Shown in pieces: positions 11,351 through 22,533 of a DNA stretch of 64,000 bases. The DNA comes from Tubulanus polymorphus. Lineage: Eukaryota > Nemertea > Palaeonemertea > Tubulaniformes > Tubulanidae. Location: contig NC_134031.1 of the NCBI RefSeq assembly GCF_964204645.1, positions 11,694,501 to 11,758,500 of the forward strand, given 5' to 3'. The position numbers were made by a program, and so were the translations under genes. Each line of letters starts with the position of its first letter. The stretch's first letter is position 1. The notes beneath the pieces are model-generated. The model was not told the DNA's origin. It worked only from the letters and a program-made list of their open reading frames with translations, and did not search any database.

Positions 11351-12631
11351 TCACATATATTTTATTATCAAAATCATTTTCTGATTCGAAAAAGAAATCT
11401 ATTCTTTTAATCCACATATAATGATTCTCATAATATAATATATATATAACATCATTTGAATCATAATCTTTTGATAAATACAAAGGTTCTATTGTATAAT
11501 TTTTTATATTTTTACCTTTCGTTTTTGGTAATTTGACTAAATCAAACACATTTATCTTTATATCATTATCTCTTTCTATTTTTGGGATACTTTTAATTCT
11601 AACTGGATAACTGTCTATCTTATAATCATTTTCAAATTGTTTATAATTGTTAATCTAAAACTATGTGTAATATCTTCTGTTGGATGTAAGCAACTTATAA
11701 TTGTCCATAGAAAACATTTATCATCAAAATTTTGTACATTTATTACAGCATTAGTTTTAAATGGTAATTTGATATAACTTGATCCATTTATATTATCATC
11801 TTTATAATATGATAAATTATTTTCATCAATTTGTTTTGATTTAGTTAACTTATTATATTTTGTGTTATAAACATGTAAAGTCATAAATATTATTTCATCA
11901 AATATTAAACCAGATCCTTCAAAATATTTCTCTTCTATTTTAGTTTTTACTTCATTATAACATTTATCTTATTTTTCATCTATATGTTGTTTTGAAATAA
12001 TATGTTGCGAATGGGAATTTATATTATATATTGGTTCATCTTCAGATTTTATAAACTTAACTTTGACTGATATGCTAATTTTAGGGTATTCAACATCAGT
12101 AATTATTTTTATAATATTTTTCATATTTTCTAAATGTTTTTTATTTTCTTCTAATGTTTTTCCTTTATGAAATTTAAACTCAATAGCAGCTTGACCAATG
12201 TCACTTTTAAATGATTCGGTTATTTCAATATCTTTTTTATTATTTAATGAATTAATATAATTTTTACATCATCCGTGTATGGCCTTTTATTGTTTATTTT
12301 AGTTTTTATTCTTTTAATTATCTTCTGTTTCTTATCATTATCTTTATCAAAATAATTTTCACCTAAAATATCATCATTCATATTTCTAATATGACTTTTA
12401 GATTTTAAATTTTTTATAATATCTTTTGTTACTGAATGATTGATTACATGTGTCACATTTGTATGTTTCTTTTTCATTCTTTAATTCTTCTAATTTAGTT
12501 TCTAATATATCATCTTTATATTCTAATTTCAATTTATTTTTTAAATGTGTTTTAGTTTTATTATGTCTTGATTTTTGGAGATTTATCTATATGAATTTTA
12601 CATGTTGAACAGTAGTACTTATTGCTTCCAT
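11351..12631 (-). pseudogene. polB: PolB N-terminal region (block B)
   Basis: Start near 12,631 in the same TTAAAATGG context as A and E. Pieces of the zinc-finger extension, the NDDILGENYFDKDNDKKQK segment, the FKFHKGKT segment, the DEIIFMTLHVYNTKYNKLTKSK segment and the VKLPKTKGKNIKNYT region follow in the order seen in E. They are scattered over three frames with several stops. Homology ends at about 11,351, before the exonuclease motifs, so no catalytic part remains. Confidence 0.75.
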
Positions 12632-12650
12632 TTTAATATCCAATCTTTTT

Positions 12651-12676
12651 ATTAAAATTGATTTTAGAAGTTATTC
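12651..12676 (-). promoter_or_regulatory. Upstream motif of PolB, A/B/E family (block B)
   Basis: ATTAAAATTGATTTTAGAAG followed by TTATTC, about 20 bp before the PolB start. Same element as at 4886, 13,046 and 56,553. Here it overlaps the last codons of the upstream small gene, so the two genes are tightly packed. Confidence 0.5.
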
Positions 12677-13027
12677 GAAATCTATTTCCTGGTGTCCTTT
12701 TTCATTCTTACACTTATATATGAAATAGAAATCACCAGAACATAATTCTTCTAAATCTTCACTAGATAATCTATGAAATCTATCCGGCAAATATGTTTTG
12801 AATTTATATTTATTTCCTTTTAATCCTTCATATTCCAAGTGAATAACTAATTTATCTCCATATTTGTTAGAAACTGTATCAATATTTGGAATTAGATATT
12901 TCTTATGAATTGTTAATTCTGTTAACTTCTTAAATTTATAATCTACTGATTTAGCATTTGTGATATCTTTTATTCTATCTAGAAATGATTTGTTGTTCTA
13001 ACTGTGTACTTGTTTACTACTCTCCAT
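12671..13027 (-). pseudogene. Small conserved protein (LPDR / GKNEKGH family), block B
   Basis: About 118 codons, with the same start context (CTCTCCAT reversed) as the block E copy at 52,456. Conserved parts are an N-terminal KSFLxRIKDITNA helix, a basic middle, then LPDRFHRLSSEDLEEL and a terminal GKNEKGH. A TAG at the tenth codon, where block E has a sense codon, makes this a pseudogene. A third version (33,038-33,364) is intact. Function unknown. The alternating charged/hydrophobic pattern would suit a small beta-rich DNA-binding protein, but that is only a guess. Confidence 0.65.
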
Positions 13028-13045
13028 TTTAATATCAAATTTTCT

Positions 13046-13071
13046 ATTAAAATTGATTTTAGAAGTTATTC
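13046..13071 (-). promoter_or_regulatory. Upstream motif of the small gene, A/B/E family (block B)
   Basis: Second occurrence in block B of the ATTAAAATTGATTTTAGAAG element, 18 bp before the small gene's start at 13,027. Two genes carrying the same upstream box within 400 bp argues for regulation rather than chance. Confidence 0.5.
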
Positions 13072-13087
13072 ATTTTTATATTTTAAG

Positions 13088-13208
13088 AGTAATAGGGAAT
13101 ATGTTGTTTCGTATCAAAGGTTGAAAGGTCGAAAAATAAATTCGAGTGTGCGAGAATTATTTTTCGACCTTTCGACCTTTGGAATGAAACAACATATTCC
13201 CTATTACT
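13088..13208. repeat. Palindromic element terminus of block B
   Basis: AGTAATAGGGAATATGTTG at the inner side and CAACATATTCCCTATTACT at the outer side. The arms are complementary through GGTCGAAAAATAA / TTATTTTTCGACC, leaving a loop of about 15 bases (TTCGAGTGTGCGAGAA). The loop is the same as in block E except for one base. This is a 121-bp hairpin end. Confidence 0.88.
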
Positions 13209-14696
13209 TGTATGAGACTTGGCAATGATAAGTTGCAAGAAATCACCAAACATAAGAAAAAAAATATTAAGAATTAATAAGCGCACAGCGAGCACCAAAG
13301 GTGCGAGCTGGAAGCTCCTTAAGTTAATCGCGCATGTGAGGCAAATTCAAATTTTCTATATTCCTCCATACCGTCCTTCTCAAAAAGTGTAGTTTACATC
13401 CGGGACACATGGGCATTGGCTAAATCGCGGCAACGAAAATTACGGTCACGGACGAACTTTCGTCGAAACTTGCAGGCCGCGTCACGTTTAAATACGTGTA
13501 TGAAGGATAACAAAATGATTTTGTGTAATTTTCAGAATATTTACAAAGAATATTCATAAAATATTGTCAAAAATGTTATTTTCAGTTCGTATTTCTCCGT
13601 AGAAACCGATTGGAAGACTGGATTCGAATCCCACAAAAAGCACAGTCCCTTAGTAACGGGTCGAATTTTTTAGAATCACAAGCGCGCCGGTTTCATAGCA
13701 TCACTAAGGGTCGAGTCCCGGGGAATAACGCGTGCGCGCGCAGTCCGCGTGTTACAAAATGACCGACCCGCCCCGCCCCACACAAGTACCAAATAATTAA
13801 CTCAAAACTTTGCCAATCCCTGGGAGTAAAATGCGTCGTTTTTTAACATATCTTATCTTTATGTGTCGTTTACTCACGTTTTTCAAACGTTATTCCCCTT
13901 TTCCGTTTCGAGTAAAATTCGTATACGCTATAATCTGTATTTAAATACCGATTTTACTATTAATATTTAGTGTAATAAAACTATATAAAACTATTGAAGC
14001 CATCAGATTTAATGTAGAAATCTGACGTTTTTTAACTACAAAAAAATTTATTCTCGTGTAATCGATAAAACAATAGGCTCTCAATATGTGATCAACATTC
14101 CCAACCCACGTTGTTTTTCGCAGAAAATGATTTTTTTTAAATTTTATCATGGGTCCCTTAAGTAATTATAATTCGCTCGAAGGTCTATCATATTTTCGGT
14201 GATTTTCTTTGGTCACGCCACCGGGTGCCTTCCTTCAGCAAAACCTACATTTTTTGCAATGTAGAACTTGCGGGAACAAATTTCTTTAGTAAAACATACA
14301 GTTAAAGCCAACACAACAGTTAAAGCCGTTCGTAGAACATATCTGACGATACAGAAAGATTTATTGTCGTATGAAAGATAAAACAAACAAGGCTTTCAAT
14401 TTGTAATCAACAATCCCAAAGCATGTTTTTTTCGCTAAAAATGAATTCCTCTTCATGTATATTTGATCACGGCGCATCTTCGCTCGAAAATAAATCTTCG
14501 ACATTTTGGGTGATTTTCTTTGGCCACGGACCACACCGAACACAGGTGCCCCTGCAAAACCTATGTTTTTTTTACAATGTAGAATTCTATATAAGTTACC
14601 GAAAGGGCACTCGCCTATTTATTCATTAAAACTTAAGACTGGCTGTGCACTTCACCAAGTTTCGACTTTGGCATATTGTTACTGTAATTAAGAATT
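13209..14696. other. Intergenic spacer with a two-copy diverged repeat
   Basis: No supportable gene. About 13,280-13,800 is GC-richer and resembles a dispersed genomic repeat (CACAGCGAGCACC-AAGGTGCGAGCTGG). Positions 14,036-14,270 and 14,347-14,587 are two diverged direct copies of one sequence, each with a CAACAnTCCCAA box, a GTGATTTTCTTTGG(T/C)CACG box and an ACAATGTAGAA-type end. Short frames here are chance. Confidence 0.6.
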
Positions 14697-14739
14697 AGTA
14701 ATTAGGAAATGGCGTTTTCATTCGAGAGGTCGAGACACC
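14697..14739 (+). repeat. Left terminal repeat of block C
   Basis: AGTAATTAGGAAATGGCG followed by TTTTCAT and a GAGAGGTCGAGACACC stretch. Nearly identical to the left end of block D at 32,707. The preceding hexamer is AGAATT (14,691-14,696). The hexamer before the D end is AATTCT, its inverse complement, as expected if both ends belonged to one insertion with a 6-bp target duplication. Confidence 0.75.
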
Positions 14740-14742
14740 ACT

Positions 14743-14773
14743 CATCACCACAAGTAATTTCTTTTCCTTATAA
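14743..14773 (+). promoter_or_regulatory. Early-type promoter box before PolB (block C)
   Basis: ACTCATCACCACAAGTAATT, then a pyrimidine run, then CCTTATAAATGG at the start codon. The same box lies before PolB in D (48,650-48,675, inverted), before the zinc-finger/capsid gene pair (21,118-21,140) and before the small gene of D (33,003-33,022). It is absent from the virion genes. Confidence 0.6.
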
Positions 14774-17700
14774 ATGGGAGAGAATAAGACAGAACAAATT
14801 GATGTTAATGAAAATCAATATTATTGTCCATATTGTAAAAAATACATTGATAAATCTCAAAAATCGCGTCATGAAAAATCTTCAAATCTAAAATATAATA
14901 TAAAAAATGTTATAGATTTTGAAACTTCAGATAATTCCAATGAAAGAAAAGAACGATTAGAAAATATGAATTTGGATGAAATAAAATGTGAAGTTTGTAA
15001 TGAATTTATAGTAAAAAGGAATTATAATAGACATCTCGAATCACAAAAACACCATCAAAATTTGAGTAATACTGTTTTAGGAAAAGATTATTTCGATGAT
15101 AAACCTCAAAAAGTAAAAAAACCAACTCCAAAAACTAAATCCTTTAGAAACATTACGTAGTAAAATTGGTCCTGCAGCTATTATATTTAGATTTTTTAAA
15201 GGTACAACAATAGAAGATTACAGTAAATTTAATGAAATGATAGAAAAATACTAGATTTGGTAACAGATGTTGAATATCCAAAAATTAGTATCTCTGGGAA
15301 AGTAAGTTTTTTAAAGTCAGAAGAGAAAATGGATTATAATATTCAAACACTCTCTGAAGAAATAATTTCAAAAACGCAAATAAAAGAGAAGTTAGAAAAA
15401 ATATTTAATGAATTTAAACGTCATATTGAAGAAAGATATTTTGAGGGTTCTGGTTTATCATTAAATGAAGTTATATTTTTAGATTTAAATGTTTATAATA
15501 CAAAAAGGAATAAAACATCAAAAAGTAAAACAATGTTTAAAAATGATTCAAACTTTACAACAGAAAAGGATATTAAAGCATCATCTTATATTAAATTACC
15601 ATTTACAACAAAAGCAGTAATAAATGTTCAAAATGAAGATAATAAATGTTTTCTATGGTCAATTATTAGTTGCTTACACCCAACAGAAGATATTACGCAT
15701 AGTTTTAGAATAACAAATTACCGGAAATATGAAACATTATATAAAATTGATCAATATCCAGTAACTATAAAAATGATACCCAAAATAAAAAAAAATTAAT
15801 AAGTTAAAAATAAACGTATTCGAATTAATGCAATTACCAAATACAAAAGGTGAAAATATTAAAGATTATACTTTGGAAGCTTTATATTTAACAGAATATT
15901 ATGATGATGAAAATGCTATAGATTTGTTATATTACAAAAAAGATGAAAATGAACATTATATGTGGTAAAAACAAATTGATTTATTCTTTAGAACAGAAAG
16001 TGATTTTAACAGTCATAAAATTTATCTATGTAGAAAATGTTTATCTAAATTCAGAACTGAGAATGCGTTACTAAAACATAAAGAATTATGTGATAATAAA
16101 GATTTTTGCAAATTAATAATGCCAACAGAAAAAGATTATAAATTGAAATTTACTAATCATAAATTTAAAAATATTGTTCCATTTGTAATTTATGGGGATT
16201 TTGAATCGTTGAATAAAGAATTAACTGATCAAGATAGTAAAGAAATATATAACAAAAAGCAATTATTAAAATCAATGGATAAAGGAAATGAATTAAATGA
16301 AGACACAACACAAGACCCGCCAATTATAAATACAATTAAAAAAGTTCATCTAAGAGCTGCTGCTTACGGAATTTATATAAAATCAAATTATCCTGAATTA
16401 TATGAAAGTCGATATATTTCTTTTAGAGGTGAAAATGTAGTTAATGATTTTTGTGACAAAATGATTGAATTAGAAAGTGATTTTGCAAAATTATTAAACA
16501 AAAATAAAAGAATAGTTATGACAAAAGAAGATGAAATTGATTTAATTATGCAACTCATTGTTGTTATTGTGAAAAACGTTTTTATTCATTTGATAAAAAA
16601 GTTAGAGATCATGATCATTTAAATTCAAAATATCGTGGAGCTGCTCATGAAGATTGCAATTTACAAGCTAAGAAAGTTAATTTCGTACCAATATTATTTC
16701 ATAATTTATCAGGCTATGATACCCATCTATTTATAAAACAATGATCAAAGAAATTGGGCACAATTAATCAAGAAATAGAAGAATATAATGCTATGAATGG
16801 TGTAAATGTAAGAAAATATGATTTTAAACTATTAGCTAAAACATCTGAAAATTATATTTCATTTCAATTTGGTTGCATTAGATTTTTAGATTCTTATAGA
16901 TTTCTAGTAAGTTCATTAGATAATTTATCAAAAAGTTTAGTTGATAATGATTTTGTTATAACTCGATATTATTATCCAAATGAACAAGATTTTAAATTAT
17001 TGAGATATAAAGGTGCAATTCCTTATTCATTTTATAAAACACACAATGATTTTAATGTAACAGAATTATTAAAAGATCAATTTTATGATCAATTAAAAGA
17101 GGAGTATGTGAAAGATGAAGTGTTTAATAGAACATTAAATATTTGGAACCATTTTAAGATGAAAAATCATGGTGAATTAGTTGATTTATATTTAAAATCA
17201 GATGTTATGATATTGGCTGACATATTTGAAAAATTTAGAGAAGTTAATTTGAATCATTTTAATGTTGATCCTTGTTATTGCTACTCTAGTCCTGGTTTAA
17301 CCTGGCAATGTGGTTTAAAATATACAAATGTAGAATTAGATTTATTAAAAGAACCAGACATGGTTTTATTATTTGAAAAATCAATTAGAGGTGGAATTAG
17401 TGGTGTTATGGGAGATAGGTATTTTAAAGCAAATGATGAATATAAATTATTATATATTGACGCCAATAATTTATATGGTTGGGCAATGATGCAACCTCAA
17501 CCATATAAAAATTTTATATTAACAGAAGTTGAAAATGATGATAAAACTGATTGGGAAAGCGCAATTGCGAGTTTGAAAGATGAAGCACCAATTGGTTATT
17601 TCTTTGTAGTTGATTTAGAATATCCTGAAAATATAAAGTTTAAAACAAGAAACTTACCTCATTGCCCAGAACATTTAACTGTAGATGATAGTTATTTAAG

Positions 17701-19774
17701 TGAATACCAGAAGAAAATAAAACCGAAAGATCATGTTTTTACAGAAAAATTAATACTTACTCAAAATAATAAATACAATTATATTGTTCATTATAGAATG
17801 TTAAAATTTTATCTAAAACAAGGAATGAAATTAAGGAAAGTACATAGATATATTGAATTTAATCAATCGAAGTGGTTAGAAAAATATATAGATTTCAATA
17901 CTCAACAGAGAACCATATCAAAAACAGATTTTGAAAAAGATTTCTTCAAATTAATGAATAATAGTTTTTATGGTAAAACATGCGAAAATATTAGAAATAG
18001 AAATGATATTGAATTAGTAAATAATTCTGAAAGATTAAGACATTCACAATCAAGTCCTAGACATTTAGGAAATAAAAGATTTGAAGATTATTTAAAAGCA
18101 GTTAAATTAAAAAGAACGTCAATGAAATTTAATAAACCTATATTCATTGGTTCAACTGTTTTAGAAGTATCAAAATTATTAATGTATGATTTTTATTATA
18201 ATGTTTTACAACCACTTTTTGGGGAAAAGCATATTGAAATATTATATTTTGATTCTGTAACAGCTGACACCCCAATATTATTAAAATGTAATGATAAAAT
18301 ATTGATAAGAAGAATTTCAGAAATAATTCCAAAACAAAATGAATGTTATATTTCATATGATGAAAAAGAATTAATACAAATAAATGAATTAATAGATGTT
18401 TGGACAAGAAATGGATGGAAAAAAATTAAAGAATATTATTAGACATAAAACAAATAAGAAAATCTATAGAGTTAGAACTAAATTAGGGTTTGTAGATGTT
18501 ACAGAAGACCATAGTTTAATTAAACGAAATGGCGATGAAATAAAACCAACTGATATAAAAATTGGATATGAATTATTACATAAAAGATTTTTCCAAAGAA
18601 TGAATCATATGTCATTCGATGAAATTATTGATAATATTTATAATATAGAACCCGAAACATTAGAAGAAAAAGAATATTTTATCAAAGGATCTTTCATGGG
18701 TGATGGTTCAGCAGGTGTGTATAATTATGTTTGGGGTAATAAATATTGTTAGTATTTATGCAATCAAGACTTGAAATTATTAGAAAGAATTAAGAAATTC
18801 TGTGAAGAAGTTTATTCACATAAAACATTTAGAATCATGGATGTTATGAAATCATCAGCAGTTTATATAATACTTGTAAATAATCCTAAAGATTTTGCTA
18901 TAAAATATAATGATGAATTCTATATTCATGCAATAGTGAAAAGTAATACTTCAACTAAAGAAAAGATAGTTCCAGATTATGTATTAAATGCAAAAAATAA
19001 TTTAAGAAAATGGTTCTTCATTGGATTCTACGCAGCAGATGGTGCTAAAAAATTTACAAAAGATAAAAAGATAACCTTTGCACAGAAAGGAAAAGTTGCT
19101 ATATCAGGGTTAAATATATTATGTAATTCATTAGGCTTCAATATGAATATTGGATTGATTAAATCTAAACCAAATTGCTTTAATTTAAGCCATACAGAAA
19201 AAGATTTAACTGAAGAAGTTAAAGATTTATTTGAAATATATAACCCAACAGATAATGTTTATGATTTATCAACTGAAGATGGCACATTCAACTGTGGATT
19301 TCCATTAATTTGCTTCAATACGGATGCGTACATACTAAAAATCAAGACAAATGACATAACAAAAGACTTAAAAACATTAAAACATCATTTTGATTTTAGC
19401 AATTATCCCAAAGATCATGAACTATTTAGCAATGATAATAAAAAGATTTCTGGTAAATTTAAAGATGAATTAGGGGGTGATGAAATGATTGAATTTGTTG
19501 GGATAAGAAGTAAAATGTATAGGTACAGAATAAAAGATCATGAAATAAAAAGTTAAAAGGAATAACAAAACATGTGGTTGATAAACATATAGAATTTCAA
19601 GATTATATAAAGTGTTTATATAACTCAATTGTAATGAAACATAAAATGAATTGTTTAAGATCAGAAAATCACGAGATGTACATTAATGAAGTTGAAAAAA
19701 CTAGTTTGAATCCATTTGATGATAAAAGGCATATTTTAGATGATGGTATAAAAACATTACCTTATGGCCATTAA
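14774..19774 (+). pseudogene. polB: Protein-primed family-B DNA polymerase with intein (block C)
   Basis: Replicative polymerase of the element. N-terminus: paired-cysteine fingers (YYCPYCKKYIDKS; CEVCNEFIVKRNYNRH). Exonuclease: YGDFES near 16,190. An endonuclease-VII-like insert (VRDHDHLNSKYRGAAH) near 16,600, then FHNLSGYDTHL. Polymerase: motif A region DANNLYGWAM (17,460), motif B KLMNNSFYGKT (17,950), motif C LYFD (18,242-18,253) interrupted by the intein, resuming TDAY at 19,320. Thumb-like GKFKDELGGDEM follows. Broken by a deletion near 15,140, several frameshifts, a TGA at 16,742 and the intein defects. Intact length would be about 1,150 residues plus the intein. It meets the convergent zinc-finger gene tail to tail. 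Confidence 0.85.
18254..19319 (+). other. LAGLIDADG intein inserted in PolB motif C (block C)
   Basis: Protein-splicing element between YFD and TD of the YFDTDS active-site box. It is 1,066 bp, one base over 355 codons because of a single-base frameshift in an A-run near 18,418-18,426. Splicing blocks: Ser1 with SVTADTPILL (block A), VTEDHSLIK (block B), VYDLSTEDGTFNCG (block F), and PLICFN then Thr+1 (block G). The homing-endonuclease LAGLIDADG motifs are FIKGSFMGDGSAG (about 18,690) and FFIGFYAADG (about 19,015). Odd points: Phe replaces the usual penultimate His, and a TAG follows NKYC at about 18,750, shared with block D. It cannot splice as it stands. Confidence 0.88.
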
Positions 19775-21100
19775 AACAGAAAATCAATATCATCATACTC
19801 GAAATCACTATTGGCTTCTTCATTTTCATTTAATTGTTCTTGTATAATTTGTTTAGGTTCTTCCATTTCATTTTTCTCATTTAAATAAAGTTCTATCTTG
19901 TACCACATTTCATATCGCTCTCTTTGTTTCTTTTTGTTTGTTAATTCGTCAAATGGAATTATAATATCGATGTTTAAATAATTTACAATCTTATTTAAAA
20001 AGAATTCATAATTAATTGAATCTGTTATTCTATTTTCCAAATGATACATTAATATTTGTTTGAATGTTTTTTTTTATATTTTCCATATCTTCTTCTGTTA
20101 ATTTAGGTTTTTCATAATAATCGTTAAATAATAAATATAAATACATTTTCTTTTGTTTTCTGTTAAATGTTGATGGAATAATTGTTTTTATAATATCTTT
20201 TTTAGTTATTTCACCATTTTTATTTTCTATTATTTTCATTTTTTCAAGCCATTGCATATATTCTGGTGTATGATCTTCTATAGAAAATATTTTAAAAATT
20301 TCATCTAGATAAATTAATTTTGGTTCTATGAGAAAATCTCTAGTATTTTCTTCACCCCATAAATTCTTTTGCCATCCACAATCAACACAAAATAACACAG
20401 TACCTTCTTGTCTTAAATCGCGTAATTACATTGTGGACATTTTCGTTTATAATTTATTGGTAATAGATCTTCATTAAGCTCTTGGTATTTTCTTACGTTT
20501 TCTTTATGTTTTATTGTTCTATTATGTAGATTTGAATTACTTGTTGTAATAATCAATTTACAATATTTACAATAATATGTTTTTCTTGTTAATTCATTAT
20601 ATTGTTTTTCTAACTTTTCAACTGTTTCTTTATTATCTGGTAACGTTTTCTCATATTTTATTTTTTCTAATAAATTATTTTTTCTTTCATTGAATTCAGT
20701 TTCAAATTAATTAGAAATTTTATCTATATGTACTTTACGAAATTGATGATTCTCCCAATCTTCTATATTTTCAGGGCTATATTTTATTCGACAAGGCTCA
20801 CAGAAATGATCTTTTATATTATCCTTATCATAGAATAAGAAAGGTCTTTTCCAAATAATGTCAGGTTCAACTTCAACAGAATTACTATTACTTTCATTAC
20901 TATCAACATTAGCCGTTGCGCCATTAATTTTACACTTCTCTGAATGTTTTTTAACATAATTTCTTGAGAATAATTTATTACATTTTGGACAGTTTAGTTT
21001 AGGGGGTTTATAATTTTCATCATGTTTTTTCATATGTCGAGCCATATTACTTTTTTCTTAGAAGTTCACCACAAATTTCACATGCTATCTTCTCATCCAT
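19771..21100 (-). pseudogene. Multi-zinc-finger protein, possible transcription factor (block C)
   Basis: Decayed version of the better-preserved gene at 41,820-43,149. It starts at 21,100 with an early CxxC pair, then C2H2 units (CPKCNKLFSRNYVKKH; a CxxC-H pair near 20,760-20,800), a zinc ribbon with FCVDCGWQKNLWG and a helical C-terminal domain. Breaks occur near 21,050, 20,700 and 20,400. At 20,030-20,049 the same reading-frame change as in block D occurs after an A-run. It is divergent from the capsid gene at 21,159 across a 58-bp promoter, and convergent with PolB. Role uncertain; a late-gene regulator is conceivable. Confidence 0.7.
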
Positions 21101-21158
21101 TTATTAGGGAAAAAAATTACTTGTGGTGATGAGTGGTAATTTTTTTATGTTATAAATA
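21101..21158. promoter_or_regulatory. Bidirectional promoter between zinc-finger and capsid genes (block C)
   Basis: 58 bp containing AATTACTTGTGGTGATGAGT, the inverse of the early box ACTCATCACCACAAGTAATT. T/A-rich runs and TATAAATA lie just before the rightward start at 21,159. The leftward start is preceded by TAAATGG in the reverse strand. Confidence 0.6.
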
Positions 21159-21908
21159 ATGGTAGAATTAAAAGAATACAGAATATTTGTTGATTCTAGA
21201 AAACTTACAAATTATCAATCACATAATTTAATAGTTCAATTAGATAGAGAATTTAAGAATTGTGTAGATTTAAAATTAGTTAATATAAGTTTATGTAACT
21301 CATTTTACAATATATCGGATAAAAGTTTTGATCATAGATTGTTTATGATTCATGATAAAAATATGGATAAATAGTATCATCTATTTCTAAGACCAGGATT
21401 ATATAATTTAGAAACATTATCTCAAGAAATTAATAGAAGAGCTCGGTTAAAAGTGGGTGAATCTGTTGGGTTTAACATTAAATTTAATAAAATTGATAGT
21501 ACTTATAAAATAAGAATAAAGTTAACTAATGAACAATATAAATTCATAGTAAGAAAACCATTAGCTAAAATGCTAGGAGTTAATCCAAATAAAGTTTATT
21601 CAAATGTTTATACTACGCCAAATATAATACCTTTTACGCACTTCTATATTTATTGTAATTTAATTGATCCTACAAAAACATTCGAAGCAACTAAAGATAC
21701 AATTTGTAATTCTGGTTTATTAAATATTTTACCATTAAAAAATGTCAAACAATTTGGAACTCAAATAAATTATAATTTAACAGAATGTGATTTAAAACCT
21801 TGCATTCCACATTTCAATAATTTTAAATTAGAAATAAGAAATCATAATGGTTATTTAATTGATTTGAATAACTGTCCTGTAATTTATGAATTAGTTATAA
21901 GATGTTAA
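21159..21908 (+). pseudogene. Candidate minor capsid (penton-like) protein, block C
   Basis: About 250 codons in one frame from 21,159, interrupted by a TAG at 21,372-21,374 and ending two codons early (RC-stop where D and E have RCKE). Landmarks kept in all three copies: MVELKEYRIFVDSRKL, PGLYNLETL, FTHFYIYCNLIDPTKTFEAT, and a C-terminal HFNNFKLEIRNHNGYLIDL then VIYELVIRC. The ending, a short strand, a turn, then a strand with alternating hydrophobics, recalls single jelly-roll capsid proteins of Polinton-like viruses, and the gene opens the virion block. Penton assignment is an inference from context. Confidence 0.55.
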
Positions 21909-21930
21909 GAGTACTTTTTTCACTATATAA

Positions 21931-22287
21931 ATGAATATAACTGTTGGACCGAGTATATGTTTTGGATTTGATTTTAAACGTGAGAAAGAAATGAAATTTA
22001 ACATTAATGATGTAATTACACATATCAAAAATATTGCATTTTCTAATGAAACAACATTTGAGTATGAAACAACAATAGATAAAGAAACTTAAAATGTAGA
22101 AACGATTACTAATTTAATTAGAGAATCTTTAAGATTTTATGAATTAGATGAAGATTTTATCATCGATGATATTAAAAAAATAATAATTGAAATATATACA
22201 AATAAAACTAGTAATGAAATAAATGTTGAATTAATCATCGCTAAGATAACTAAATATTTTGAAGATAGTAATTTTTTTGATAAATAA
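21931..22287 (+). pseudogene. Conserved small virion-block protein (MNITVGPS family), block C
   Basis: 118 codons starting in TATATAAATG. The N-terminus MNITVGPSICFGFDFK is identical in C, D and E. The rest is acidic and helical, with an IDDIKK..I..IY segment and ELIIAKITKYFE near the end. One TAA at 22,089-22,091 breaks it. Its own stop is directly followed by the next gene's ATG (TAAATAAATG). No recognised domain. Confidence 0.6.
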
Positions 22288-22509
22288 ATGAGTGATAATA
22301 AGTGGATAATAACTGGATTATATAATGGAGCATTACTATCAGTTGGAACTGTTGGTTATTCAATGATATTTAAAAAAGTATTTAAAATGGGAAGTGTTAA
22401 TGTTGATAGATTTGATATAAATGATATTTTAAAATTAACATTAGCAGTTACTTTATCTAATTTAACTATTGATTATTTGGAAAAACAAAAATATATTCCT
22501 CCCATATAA
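22288..22509 (+). CDS. Small membrane protein (MSDNKW family), block C
   Basis: Intact 73-residue frame starting in AATAAATG. One hydrophobic segment (ITGLYNGALLSVGTVGYSMI) is followed by a basic patch (FKKVFKMG), then LKLTLAVTLSNLTIDYLEKQK, which could form a second membrane helix. D and E have frameshifted versions at the same position. Probably an inner-membrane or virion-associated protein of the element; function unknown. Confidence 0.65.
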   Translation: MSDNKWIITGLYNGALLSVGTVGYSMIFKKVFKMGSVNVDRFDINDILKLTLAVTLSNLTIDYLEKQKYIPPI

Positions 22510-22533
22510 ATGCGTAATTATTTTACTAAATAA

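Larger units (their letters stand above)
11351..13208 (-). mobile_element. Block B: terminal fragment of a Polinton-like element (A/B/E family)
   Basis: Reading inward from the palindromic end at 13,208: a small conserved gene (13,027-12,671), then the PolB N-terminal region (12,631 leftward) until the Gypsy LTR cuts it. It matches block E in sequence, but gene order differs. In E the small gene lies after PolB; here it lies between the end and PolB. Confidence 0.78.

Noticed and set aside
13600-13640. Possible tRNA-like B box (GATTCGAATCCC)
   Set aside because: No acceptor stem, anticodon arm or A box at proper spacing; isolated short match.
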